NCBI GenBank assembly: GCA_011526275.1
Contig: WTJP01000034.1
Coordinates: 1 to 8,014 of the forward strand
Source of the DNA: Candidatus Arcticimaribacter sp.
Lineage (GTDB): Bacteria; Bacteroidota; Bacteroidia; Flavobacteriales; Flavobacteriaceae
Length of the DNA: 8,014 bases
Direction of reading: 5' to 3'
This document shows, piece by piece, positions 1 through 6,955 of the stretch. Position 1 is the stretch's first letter. Each line of letters opens with the position of its first letter. The position numbers and the translations under genes are program-made. A model generated the notes under the pieces. That model was not told the DNA's origin. It saw only the letters and a list, made by a program, of their open reading frames with translations, and searched no databases.

Positions 1-297
1 GCAGGGGTAGTGCCTTTGGCCTTTTTTAAAGAAGCGCAAGGGGAAAGTTATCTTTTGGAACGCGAAGTGGCAGAGCAGGAAAACCTTGCGTTTACTTTTC
101 CTTGCCGTTGTATACAGTTGGAAGCAGAAACCGCATTGACCGCGGTGGGAATTACGGCTAAAGTAGCTGTTGTTTTGGCCGAGCACGATATTCCATGTAA
201 TGTGGTAGCGGCCTATCATCACGACTATTTTTTTGTTCCTGAAGCCATGGCCGAACAGGCCGTTGCGCTTTTGAATGCTGCGGGCTTGACTTCCTAA
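1..297 (+). CDS. ACT-domain protein (DUF2241 / ACT_3 type), 3' part
   Basis: The reading frame is open to the window edge, so this is the C-terminal part of a gene that starts upstream; the GTG at 10 is probably an internal codon. The visible 98 residues match the second half of the small stand-alone ACT proteins of the DUF2241 type. A stretch FxEAxGxSYLLER is followed by FTFPCRCIQLE, then LTAVGITAKVAVVLAEHDIPCNVVAAYHHD and FFVP. The family normally has about 130 residues, so roughly 30 are missing. ACT folds usually bind amino acids or other small ligands and regulate enzymes, but members of this stand-alone family have no firmly assigned role. The stop is TAA at 295-297 and no terminator hairpin follows. 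The family call is confident; function is unknown. Confidence 0.85.
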   Translation, partial: AGVVPLAFFKEAQGESYLLEREVAEQENLAFTFPCRCIQLEAETALTAVGITAKVAVVLAEHDIPCNVVAAYHHDYFFVPEAMAEQAVALLNAAGLTS

Positions 298-356
298 AAA
301 TTCTGTTAAAAAACGAAATGCTCTAAGGGAAGAAAGTCCTCTATCATAAAATTTGC

Positions 357-364
357 TACCTTTG
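357..364 (+). promoter_or_regulatory. Bacteroidota -7 promoter element (TACCTTTG)
   Basis: TACCTTTG is an exact match to the TAnnTTTG -7 consensus of the Bacteroidota primary sigma factor. It lies 22 nt before the ATG of the coiled-coil gene, so transcription would start near 371 with a leader of about 16 nt. No TTTG -33 box lies at the expected 19-21 nt spacing. It is the natural promoter for the coiled-coil gene and zapA. The placement is inference from consensus. Confidence 0.5.
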
Positions 365-386
365 AGTAAGGAGTAATGATGCAGTC

Positions 387-683
387 ATGCAAGAAACGAA
401 TCAACGTGTTGCGACCCTAGAAAAAAACATAGTGTTGTTGCTGAACAAGCTAAAAGACAACCACTATGCCATCACGTCGCTACGTTCTCAACTCGAGGAA
501 AGTAAGCACCAAGCGCAAGCTTTAATCGAGGAAAATACCGCCCTAAAATCGGAAAACGATTCGTTGACGGTGGCCAATTCACTACTCGGCAGTAACGAAA
601 GTAATGCGACAACCAAACATAAAATAAATACCTTAATAGAACAGGTCGATGCATGCATCAACCAGTTACACGAAATGGTATGA
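387..683 (+). CDS. Small coiled-coil protein coupled to ZapA (ZapB-like in character)
   Basis: This is a 98-residue hydrophilic protein without signal peptide or membrane segment. Residues about 5-65 show a heptad-like pattern rich in Leu, Glu, Gln, Lys and Asn, as in a long coiled coil. A short linker rich in Asn, Ser and Thr follows, then a C-terminal helix (INTLIEQVDACINQL). The stop codon TGA (681-683) overlaps the zapA start (ATGA), which indicates translational coupling and a shared function. From memory, a small coiled-coil gene often precedes zapA in Bacteroidota and is usually annotated as hypothetical. Size and coiled-coil build recall ZapB, the ZapA partner of enterobacteria, but no specific sequence match can be claimed. 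ATG 387 is chosen because nearby ATGs at 376 and 379 are out of frame; a weak AAGGAG lies 13 nt upstream. A role in Z-ring organisation is inferred from context. Confidence 0.8.
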   Translation: MQETNQRVATLEKNIVLLLNKLKDNHYAITSLRSQLEESKHQAQALIEENTALKSENDSLTVANSLLGSNESNATTKHKINTLIEQVDACINQLHEMV

Positions 684-976
684 GTGAATTGCTAAAAATA
701 AAGTTGACGATCGCCGATCGCGTCTATCCACTCTCGGTAGCCCCCGAGCAGGAGGAAGCCTTGCGCTCTTCAGCAAAAAAAATTGAAGCAATGATCAAAC
801 AGTTGGAACAAAGCTATGCGGTGCGCGACAAGCAAGATGTATTGGCCATGTGTGCCCTGCAATATGCCACGCAAGTCGAGCAAAACCGTAAAAATGAAAA
901 AGAAAGTACCGCCGTTGACACGGCTACTTTGGATCATCTCAACCAGATGATTCAAGAGCATATGGCTACTTTCTGA
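680..976 (+). CDS. zapA: Cell division protein ZapA
   Basis: ZapA is a cytoplasmic protein that binds and bundles FtsZ filaments at the division site. The 98-residue product starts MSELLKIKLTIADRVYPL, the conserved N-terminal beta-strand region of the family. The typical helix EEALRSSAKKIEAMIKQ follows, then YAVRDKQDVLAMCALQYA and a C-terminal coiled coil that forms the dimer or tetramer stalk. The start is set at ATG 680 because it overlaps the upstream stop by ATGA and gives the normal length and N-terminus. The in-frame ATG at 653 would add nine non-conserved residues encoded inside the preceding gene. The gene forms a two-gene unit with the coiled-coil gene. A 6S-like RNA follows, as ssrS follows zapA in Gammaproteobacteria. 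Confidence 0.93.
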   Translation: MSELLKIKLTIADRVYPLSVAPEQEEALRSSAKKIEAMIKQLEQSYAVRDKQDVLAMCALQYATQVEQNRKNEKESTAVDTATLDHLNQMIQEHMATF

Positions 977-1001
977 TGCGTTCTTTAGAATAGATACACT
1001 A

Positions 1002-1169
1002 CTGCCTGTATTGGTTTACTTTTTTGATAAACTCAACGAACTTTTTTTTAAAAGAGGTGAGTCCATATGGTAAAAGCAAGCTGTCTTGAACAGATCCTTG
1101 ATCCATAGGTTAGCCGCAATCCTGTTATTTAGGAGTTTATACAAAATCTAGATCGGTACAGGCTTTTTT
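1002..1169 (+). ncRNA. ssrS: 6S-like regulatory RNA (6S-Flavo type candidate)
   Basis: The zapA-rny gap folds into one long imperfect hairpin. A closing helix pairs 1004-1018 with 1149-1163: 15 consecutive pairs including G-U, with GCCTGTA facing TACAGGC. In the same register, 1027-1034 (ATAAACTC) pairs with 1133-1140 (GAGTTTAT); four A-U pairs at 1021-1024/1143-1146 bridge them. A large bubble follows (1035-1055 against 1116-1132) with a T8 tract on its 5' side. Beyond it are a helix at 1056-1064/1108-1115, ATGG/CCAT at 1067-1070/1103-1106, and an apical hairpin CAAGCTGT/ACAG with a 3-nt bulge before CTTG. A T6 tract ends the RNA at 1164-1169. Long closing stem, central open-promoter-like bubble, apical arm and position after zapA are hallmarks of 6S RNA, which binds the RNA polymerase holoenzyme in slow growth. 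Ends are approximate; only weak promoter-like sequence precedes it. The alternative is an rny leader element. Confidence 0.72.
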
Positions 1170-1181
1170 AATTTAAACGAT

Positions 1182-2747
1182 ATGACAACAAGCATACTCA
1201 TCACCGCAGCTGCCCTAGGAGGCGCCCTTTTAGGGATAGTCGTCCAGCAGCTCATTCAGCGCAGCAAGGCGCAAAATAAAATCAAGAAAAGCGAGCAACA
1301 AGCCAAACGCATTATCAAGAAGGCGCACCAAGAGTCCGACCGGATTAAGAAAGACAAAATGTTGCAAGCCAAGGAGCGTTTTATCGAGTTAAAAGCAGAA
1401 CACGAAAAGGTTATTTTCAATCGTGAAAAAAAGATTAGTGAGATTGAAAAACGCGCCAGAGATAAAGAAAACTCACTCAACAAAGAACTTTCAAGAACAA
1501 AAAACAACAACGATCGCTTAGAGCAAAAAGCCAACAACTTGGACCAACGTATCCAAAACATTGACCGTAAACGCTCTGAGTTAGAAAAGGCAGAAAAACG
1601 CTACCAAGAACAGTTGGAAGTAGTTTCTGGTTTAAGTGCCGAGCAAGCCAAAAGTGAGTTAGTCGCATCGCTTGAAGACAGTGCACGCACCGAGGCCATG
1701 TCGTATATCCAAAAATCAATCGAAGAGGCGAAATTGTCTGCCGAACAAGAAGCCAAGAAAATCATCATCAACACCATTCAACGCATTGGGACAGAAGAAG
1801 CAGTTGAAAATTGTGTCTCTGTCTTTAATATTGATTCCGATGATGTGAAGGGTCGAATTATTGGTCGCGAAGGAAGAAACATCCGTGCGATTGAAGCAGC
1901 GACAGGGGTAGAGATTATCGTAGATGATACTCCCGAAGCGATTATCCTTTCTTGTTTTGATTCTGTACGTCGCGAAATCGCCCGCCTATCGTTGCACCGT
2001 TTGGTGACCGACGGACGTATTCACCCTGCACGTATTGAGGAAGTAGTGCGCAAGACCACCAAGCAAATCGAGAATGAGATTGCAGAAGTAGGAAAACGCA
2101 CTGTGATTGATTTAGGGATTCACGGTCTAAGTCCAGAACTCATTAAAATGGTTGGACGTATGAAATACCGTTCCTCTTACGGTCAAAACCTGTTACAGCA
2201 CTCACGCGAGGTAGCTAAACTTTGCGGGGTAATGGCTTCCGAGCTGGGGATTAACCCTAAATTGGCTAAACGTGCTGGTCTGCTCCACGATATTGGAAAA
2301 GTGCCAGAAGAAGAGACGGAAGTACCTCACGCTATCTTAGGGATGCAGTGGGCCGAAAAACACGGGGAAAAACCCGAAGTGTGCAACGCTATTGGTGCTC
2401 ACCACGACGAGATAGAAATGACCTCATTATTGTCGCCCATAGTACAAGTATGTGATGCGATTTCAGGAGCTCGCCCTGGGGCACGTCGACAAGTATTGGA
2501 CAGTTATATTCAACGTTTAAAAGATTTAGAGAAAATCGCTTATGACTTTAATGGCGTAAGTAAGGCCTATGCTATTCAAGCGGGAAGAGAACTACGTGTG
2601 ATTGTAGAAAGCGAAAAGGTGTCCGATAACAATGCGGCAGAACTTTCCTTCCAGATATCTCAAAAAATCCAAACCGATTTAACGTATCCCGGACAAGTGA
2701 AAGTTACCGTAATACGCGAAACACGCGCCGTAAACGTAGCGAAATAA
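1182..2747 (+). CDS. rny: Ribonuclease Y
   Basis: RNase Y is a membrane-anchored endoribonuclease that starts mRNA decay and processing. The 521-residue length equals the usual size (about 520). One N-terminal membrane segment covers residues 4-22. A highly charged coiled coil runs over about 30-160. The KH domain starts near 215 with the RNA-binding loop GRIIGREGRNIR at 224-235. The HD domain carries the metal-binding pair His369-Asp370 in LLHDIGK. Further conserved residues are AIGAHHDE at 403-410 and Asp425 before ISGARPGARR. All catalytic signatures are intact. ATG 1182 gives the membrane anchor at the very N-terminus; the leader is AT-rich without Shine-Dalgarno site, as usual in Bacteroidota. 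The start lies 12 nt after the U tract of the 6S-like RNA, so the two may share transcripts. The stop is 4 nt from the convergent glpF stop. Confidence 0.96.
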   Translation: MTTSILITAAALGGALLGIVVQQLIQRSKAQNKIKKSEQQAKRIIKKAHQESDRIKKDKMLQAKERFIELKAEHEKVIFNREKKISEIEKRARDKENSLNKELSRTKNNNDRLEQKANNLDQRIQNIDRKRSELEKAEKRYQEQLEVVSGLSAEQAKSELVASLEDSARTEAMSYIQKSIEEAKLSAEQEAKKIIINTIQRIGTEEAVENCVSVFNIDSDDVKGRIIGREGRNIRAIEAATGVEIIVDDTPEAIILSCFDSVRREIARLSLHRLVTDGRIHPARIEEVVRKTTKQIENEIAEVGKRTVIDLGIHGLSPELIKMVGRMKYRSSYGQNLLQHSREVAKLCGVMASELGINPKLAKRAGLLHDIGKVPEEETEVPHAILGMQWAEKHGEKPEVCNAIGAHHDEIEMTSLLSPIVQVCDAISGARPGARRQVLDSYIQRLKDLEKIAYDFNGVSKAYAIQAGRELRVIVESEKVSDNNAAELSFQISQKIQTDLTYPGQVKVTVIRETRAVNVAK

Positions 2748-2751
2748 ATTT

Positions 2752-3495
2752 CTAGGGAACTAGCGCAGTGTACAGTAGTGCCGCTAGCGTCGCGCCTATA
2801 ATAGGGCCAACAATAGGTACCCAACTGTAGGCCCAATCGGCCATGGCTTTCTTTCCACGAAGCAGTTGATAGGCGAGTCGTGGTCCAAAGTCCCGTGCTG
2901 GATTTATAGCATAGCCCGTGGTACCTCCTAAGCTCATTCCGATGACCCAGACCAATAGCGCCACTGGAAGTGCTTCTAAAGAGCCAATCCCAAAGTTCTG
3001 GGTTTCCATCCCTTCGATAACAATATTAGGAGAAACGATAAATAATATTCCGAATATCAGGACAAAGGTGCCAAGGGTTTCACTAAAAAGGTTGTTTTTC
3101 AAATTCCGAATGGCAGGGGCAGTACAAAAAGAACCTCTAATGGTGGCTTCATCATCGGTTGCGCGATAATGATCTATATAGAGGAAATAATTCAGACTGG
3201 TCCCCAGCATAGCTCCTATAACCTGCGCTACTATATAAAGGGGTACGAGTGACCAAGAGAACTTTCCAGCAACAGCAAGACCCAGGCTTACTGCAGGGTT
3301 GAGGTGGGCGCCACTAAATTGCCCTGTAACATAGGCCCCAACAAAAACTGCAAAACCCCAAGCCGTAGTAATCAAGACCAAAGCACTTTGGTTTTCGCCA
3401 TAGGTTTTTTTAAGACTCACGTTGGCTACTACACCATTTCCTAATAAAATGAGTAATGCAGTTCCAATAATTTCAGCTAAAAATGGTGTCATCAT
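2752..3495 (-). CDS. glpF: Glycerol uptake facilitator (aquaglyceroporin, MIP family)
   Basis: GlpF is an inner-membrane channel for passive glycerol entry, trapped afterwards by GlpK. The 247-residue product has the two half-helix motifs of the major intrinsic protein fold: NPA at 66-68 (SGAHLNPAVS) and NPARD at 198-202 (GYAINPARDFGPR). The Asp after the second NPA is typical of glycerol channels rather than water-only aquaporins. By alignment with E. coli GlpF the selectivity filter is Trp46, Gly186, Tyr195 and Arg201; E. coli has Phe where Tyr195 lies. Six membrane-spanning stretches are recognisable. The start codon overlaps the glpD stop by 4 nt (ATGA). A second Met follows directly, so translation could begin one codon later. 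It is the last gene of the glp operon and converges on rny, so its transcript could run into the antisense of rny. Confidence 0.95.
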   Translation of the reverse strand: MMTPFLAEIIGTALLILLGNGVVANVSLKKTYGENQSALVLITTAWGFAVFVGAYVTGQFSGAHLNPAVSLGLAVAGKFSWSLVPLYIVAQVIGAMLGTSLNYFLYIDHYRATDDEATIRGSFCTAPAIRNLKNNLFSETLGTFVLIFGILFIVSPNIVIEGMETQNFGIGSLEALPVALLVWVIGMSLGGTTGYAINPARDFGPRLAYQLLRGKKAMADWAYSWVPIVGPIIGATLAALLYTALVP

Positions 3496-5045
3496 GCGAT
3501 TTGATAATTATGCGTTAAGGTAGTAAAGTTTTCAATTTGATTTTTGATCCAGTTTTGATCTTCCCCCATTTCCTCGGCCATAATCTGCGCCACTTGAGCG
3601 GCTAGGTTTTTAGCTTCAGCTGCGTTGAGGAAGAGCGTTCGTGTGCGTCGGGCGAGGACATCTTCAACGGTCATGGCCATTTCTTCTCTAACAGCCCAAA
3701 TAATTTGATTTTTGGTGAGATGTACTGCCTCACTCAAACTGGTATTCCCCTCTTCATCTAGGGCACTAATCTTGTCGATATCGGTGCCATAAACATGCAT
3801 GGGGTTAGACCAATCGGAGTTGTAGTCATAGCCATGAATGGGTAAACTGTGGGTAATACAGGCGCGTTCAGGTAGCCCGCCCACCGATTGAGCGGTGTTG
3901 ATTAAATCTTCCGACATTTTGCGGTAGGTGGTCCATTTTCCGCCTAAAATACTCACCAAACCAGAGGTGCTTACTGTAACCTTATGGTGGCGAGAAATTT
4001 CTTTGGTGGCACTCCCGTTATCTTCAGGAGCTGCAAGTGGGCGTAAACCAGAAAAGACACTTTTCACATCGGCCCGTGTGGGCTGTTTGGTCATGTAGGC
4101 GCCCGCATTTTCTAGAATAAATTCAATTTCTTCTTCCAGTGCAGTTGGTTCTTCATTTGGCGCTTCTATAAGGGTATCGGTCGTTCCTACCACCACATAA
4201 TCGTTCCAAGGCACGGCAAAGAGTACCCGTCCATCGGTGGTATGGGGAACCATAATGGCATGGGGTCCATTGAGGAAGGATTGGTCGAGCACGATATGCA
4301 CCCCTTGACTGGGGACAATGAGTTTTCTACTGCCCGGTTGATCCATTTGAAGGATTTCGTCGGAAAACACCCCCGTGGCGTTGATCACTACCTTGGCAGA
4401 GATTTCAAATTCTTCGCCGCTCAATTCATCTTGCGCACGAACACCCGTGACCATATCCCCGTCTTTCAGCAGACCTTTAACGCCAAAGTAGTTCAATAGA
4501 CTCGCCCCGTGATTTTCGGCTGTTTGGGCTAAACTAACGGCCATACGGGCATCGTCGAACTGTCCGTCGTGATAGATGACTCCTCCTCGGAGTCCTTTTT
4601 TCTTTACATTGGGAATGAGTTCAATGGTTTCCTCTCGGTCGAGCAGGGTGGAAGGGCCAAGCCCCAAGTTCCCCGCCATCATATCATAGATTTTTAGTCC
4701 AATGCCATAGAAAGGGCTGTTCCACCAATCGTAGGAAGGGATCACAAAGCTGAGGTCTTGTACCAAATGAGGTGCGTTTTTACGCATGATACCCCGCTCT
4801 TTAAGCGCTTCAATAACCAAGGAGATATCCCCATTTTGGAGATAACGTACCCCACCGTGTACCAGTTTGGTACTGCGGGAAGAGGTCCCCTTGGCAAAAT
4901 CATTTTTTTCCAATAAAAGGGTGCGGTAGCCCCGACTAGCAGCATCGACGGCTGCTCCTAGTCCAGAGGCACCTCCGCCAATGATGAGCACATCCCAGGG
5001 TTTCTTTTTTGAGTTTACTTTTTTAAGGTGTACGCTTCTTTTCAT
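3492..5045 (-). CDS. glpD: FAD-dependent glycerol-3-phosphate dehydrogenase
   Basis: GlpD is a peripheral membrane flavoenzyme that oxidises sn-glycerol 3-phosphate to dihydroxyacetone phosphate and passes electrons to quinone. The 517-residue product compares with 501 in E. coli. The FAD-binding Rossmann motif GGGASG lies at 23-28 with the ribose-binding Glu46. It is followed by the family signature GTSSRSTKLVHGGVRYL at 53-69. SGLRPL (332-337, Arg335) and GGKWTTYRK (368-376) match the conserved substrate and flavin region of GlpD. The C-terminal 120 residues correspond to the helical DAO_C domain. The N-terminus carries a lysine-rich extension of about 15 residues before the FAD motif; the start codon is preceded by a purine-rich AAGAAAAAGAAA. 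It lies 9 nt after glpK and overlaps glpF by 4 nt, so the three are one operon. Confidence 0.96.
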   Translation of the reverse strand: MKRSVHLKKVNSKKKPWDVLIIGGGASGLGAAVDAASRGYRTLLLEKNDFAKGTSSRSTKLVHGGVRYLQNGDISLVIEALKERGIMRKNAPHLVQDLSFVIPSYDWWNSPFYGIGLKIYDMMAGNLGLGPSTLLDREETIELIPNVKKKGLRGGVIYHDGQFDDARMAVSLAQTAENHGASLLNYFGVKGLLKDGDMVTGVRAQDELSGEEFEISAKVVINATGVFSDEILQMDQPGSRKLIVPSQGVHIVLDQSFLNGPHAIMVPHTTDGRVLFAVPWNDYVVVGTTDTLIEAPNEEPTALEEEIEFILENAGAYMTKQPTRADVKSVFSGLRPLAAPEDNGSATKEISRHHKVTVSTSGLVSILGGKWTTYRKMSEDLINTAQSVGGLPERACITHSLPIHGYDYNSDWSNPMHVYGTDIDKISALDEEGNTSLSEAVHLTKNQIIWAVREEMAMTVEDVLARRTRTLFLNAAEAKNLAAQVAQIMAEEMGEDQNWIKNQIENFTTLTHNYQIA

Positions 5046-5054
5046 TTTCTTTTT

Positions 5055-6524
5055 CTAAGACAATAGTTTAGGGACACGTTGTTCCCAAAGGGTTAAGCAT
5101 CGTTTATTGTGGCTGTTTTCTTGTGGAGAGAAAACACGGTCTTCTTTCCAGATGGCCTTTAGTTCATCTTCATCTTTCCAAAAACCAACAGCAAGCCCTG
5201 CAAAGAAAGCAGCGCCCAGGGCAGTCGTTTCGGTGGTGTTGGGTCGCACCACTTGCTTTTGAAGCAAGTCGGCTTGGATTTGCATCAATAAATCATTTCC
5301 TGTGGCTCCCCCATCTACTTTAAGGGAGGAAAATTCCACCCCGGCATCTTTTTGCATCTCGATGATGATATCTCTCGAGCGCAGGGCTATGGCCTCTAGG
5401 GCAGCACGGGCGATATGTCCTTTTTCTGTCCCTCGGGTAATTCCCATAATTGCTCCTGTGGCCTCAGGGTCCCAATAGGGTGCCCCTAAACCAGAGAGGG
5501 CCGGGACAAAGGTTACTCCGCCATTGTGTTCCACGGTTTTGGCCAAGGCTTCGATTTCTGGTGCGCTGGAAATCATTTGCAATTGATCGCGTAACCATTG
5601 TACAAGTGCCCCAGCGATAAATACACTTCCTTCAAGGGCGTAAAATGTTTTTCCGTTGCGTTGCCAGCCAATGGTGGTGAGCATTTTGTTTTGCGATTCT
5701 ACGGCTTTTTCACCTGTGTTCATGATACAGAAACAGCCGGTGCCATAGGTATTTTTCACATCTCCAGGAGCAAGGCAGAGTTGTCCAAACAGGGCGGCCT
5801 GTTGATCGCCTGCAATCCCGCTAATGGGAATGGCTGTTCCCAACACATCGACAGCAGTTTCGCCTACTTTTTCAGAAGAACTAACCACGGTGGGAAGTAA
5901 ACTAGCGGGAATATCGAGTAAATCGAGTAGTTCTTGGTCCCATTGAAGCTCGTGAATATTGTAGAGTAAGGTTCTACTGGCATTGGTTACATCGGTGGTA
6001 TGCACTTTGCCTTGGGTTAAATTCCAAATCAACCAACTATCCACTGTTCCAAAGGCTAATTCGCCCGCTTCAGCACGTTTACGGATGCTGGGGTCACTGT
6101 CGAGGATCCACTTGATTTTAGTACCCGAGAAATAGGCGTCAAGCACAAGGCCTGTTTTGTTGAGAAAAGTAGCAGCATGGTCGCTTAAGCTTTCACAAAT
6201 GGAGGCAGTGCGTCGGTCTTGCCAAACAATGGCTTTGTGCACGGGTGCACCGGTAGCTCTATCCCAAACAATGGTGGTTTCGCGTTGATTGGTGATGCCC
6301 ATAGCAGCGATATCAGTTGGCTCAATACCATCGGTGGCCATGACCTCACGAATGGCCTTTAGCTGGGTTTCCCAAATCTCTTGCGCGTCGTGTTCCACCC
6401 AGCTTTCTTCTGGGAAATATTGAGGGAACTCGTGTTGAGCAACGGCTTTTTGTTCGCCTTGATGATCAAAAAGGATGGCGCGGGAACTGGTCGTTCCTGC
6501 ATCGATGGCTAGAATATATCGCAT
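5055..6524 (-). CDS. glpK: Glycerol kinase
   Basis: GlpK phosphorylates glycerol with ATP to sn-glycerol 3-phosphate and belongs to the FGGY kinase family. The 489-residue product begins with the phosphate-binding loop DAGTTSSR (8-15). Glycerol-binding residues are present: Arg81-Glu82 in NQRETT, Trp101 in VWQDRR, Tyr131 in DAYFSGTK and Asp240-Gln241 in GIAGDQQAALFG. The C-terminal ATPase lobe has VDGGATGNDLLMQIQADLL. The stretch before GIAGDQQ reads VDVLGTAIPIS. It lacks the phosphorylatable His of Firmicutes GlpK (a YHFYG-like motif). It also has Ala231 where E. coli has the fructose-1,6-bisphosphate-binding Arg236, so control by HPr or by this effector is unlikely. This is the first glp gene, 47 nt after the DUF983 stop. 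No clear promoter was found in that gap; TAGACTTTG across the DUF983 stop is only near-consensus. Confidence 0.97.
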   Translation of the reverse strand: MRYILAIDAGTTSSRAILFDHQGEQKAVAQHEFPQYFPEESWVEHDAQEIWETQLKAIREVMATDGIEPTDIAAMGITNQRETTIVWDRATGAPVHKAIVWQDRRTASICESLSDHAATFLNKTGLVLDAYFSGTKIKWILDSDPSIRKRAEAGELAFGTVDSWLIWNLTQGKVHTTDVTNASRTLLYNIHELQWDQELLDLLDIPASLLPTVVSSSEKVGETAVDVLGTAIPISGIAGDQQAALFGQLCLAPGDVKNTYGTGCFCIMNTGEKAVESQNKMLTTIGWQRNGKTFYALEGSVFIAGALVQWLRDQLQMISSAPEIEALAKTVEHNGGVTFVPALSGLGAPYWDPEATGAIMGITRGTEKGHIARAALEAIALRSRDIIIEMQKDAGVEFSSLKVDGGATGNDLLMQIQADLLQKQVVRPNTTETTALGAAFFAGLAVGFWKDEDELKAIWKEDRVFSPQENSHNKRCLTLWEQRVPKLLS

Positions 6525-6571
6525 AAAAACTTGTCTTTTGTTTGCACCTCAATGTACTAAAAAAACAAAGT

Positions 6572-6955
6572 CTAATTGCTTTTCGCTTTCCAATCTTCCT
6601 TAAAGTGAAAAAAGAAGTTCGCCCAGATGATTTTTGCCCATGCATTCAATAGCGGAGCCAATAAAATCATGGCGCCACAAATCATTCCAAAAGTGGCTAA
6701 AAATGAAAATTCGCCCGAAAGGAATAGATTGAGTACAATTATTCCCACCATTAAGGCCACCCCAAGGGCATAGGCTACATACATGGAACCATAGTAAAAA
6801 CTGGGTTCTAAATGATAGTTTAAATTACAGTTTGGACAGGATTTTCTCACCTTAGTAAAAGCAGTTAAGTCGTATACCTTTCGTTCTAAAAAAGGACCCT
6901 CATGACATTGTGGACATTTTATAAAGAGGATGCTGTAGAGTTTGGAGCCTTTCAT
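6572..6955 (-). CDS. DUF983 membrane protein with CxxC pair
   Basis: This 127-residue protein matches the DUF983 family in layout. Two zinc-ribbon-like cysteine pairs lie near the N-terminus: Cys14-Pro-Gln-Cys17 (KCPQCHEGPF) and Cys40-Pro-Asn-Cys43. The conserved segment YHLEPSFYYGSMYVAYA follows, then two membrane segments at about 58-80 and 84-108, and a short basic C-terminal tail. The four cysteines could bind a metal ion on the cytoplasmic side, but the family has no established function. It lies 47 nt upstream of glpK on the same strand, so co-transcription with the glycerol operon is possible; no functional link to glycerol is known. It diverges from acs. Family assignment is confident, role unknown. 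Confidence 0.88.
   Translation of the reverse strand: MKGSKLYSILFIKCPQCHEGPFLERKVYDLTAFTKVRKSCPNCNLNYHLEPSFYYGSMYVAYALGVALMVGIIVLNLFLSGEFSFLATFGMICGAMILLAPLLNAWAKIIWANFFFHFKEDWKAKSN

Noticed and set aside
653..679. Longer zapA start at ATG 653.
   Set aside because: It would add nine residues unlike the family N-terminus and overlap the upstream gene by about 30 nt; ATG 680 gives the standard protein.
967..998. Possible promoter for the 6S-like RNA (TTTC at 970-973, TAGATACA at 991-998).
   Set aside because: Both boxes are poor matches to TTTG and TAnnTTTG and the spacing is 17 nt rather than 19-21, so it is not listed as a feature.
1067..1108. A 13-codon ORF (MVKASCLEQILDP) preceded by GAGGTGAG, which could be a leader peptide for rny.
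   Set aside because: It lies wholly in the apical arm of the structured RNA, is very short, has no run of regulatory codons, and Bacteroidota rarely use Shine-Dalgarno sites.
1256..1719. Long open frames on the - strand opposite rny.
   Set aside because: They are shadows of the lysine- and glutamate-rich coiled-coil coding region, with no recognisable domains or start context.
2760..2787. Inverted repeat CTAGCG...CGCTAG as a possible rny terminator.
   Set aside because: The arms are only 6 bp with a 16-nt loop and no U tract, and it lies in the coding end of glpF.
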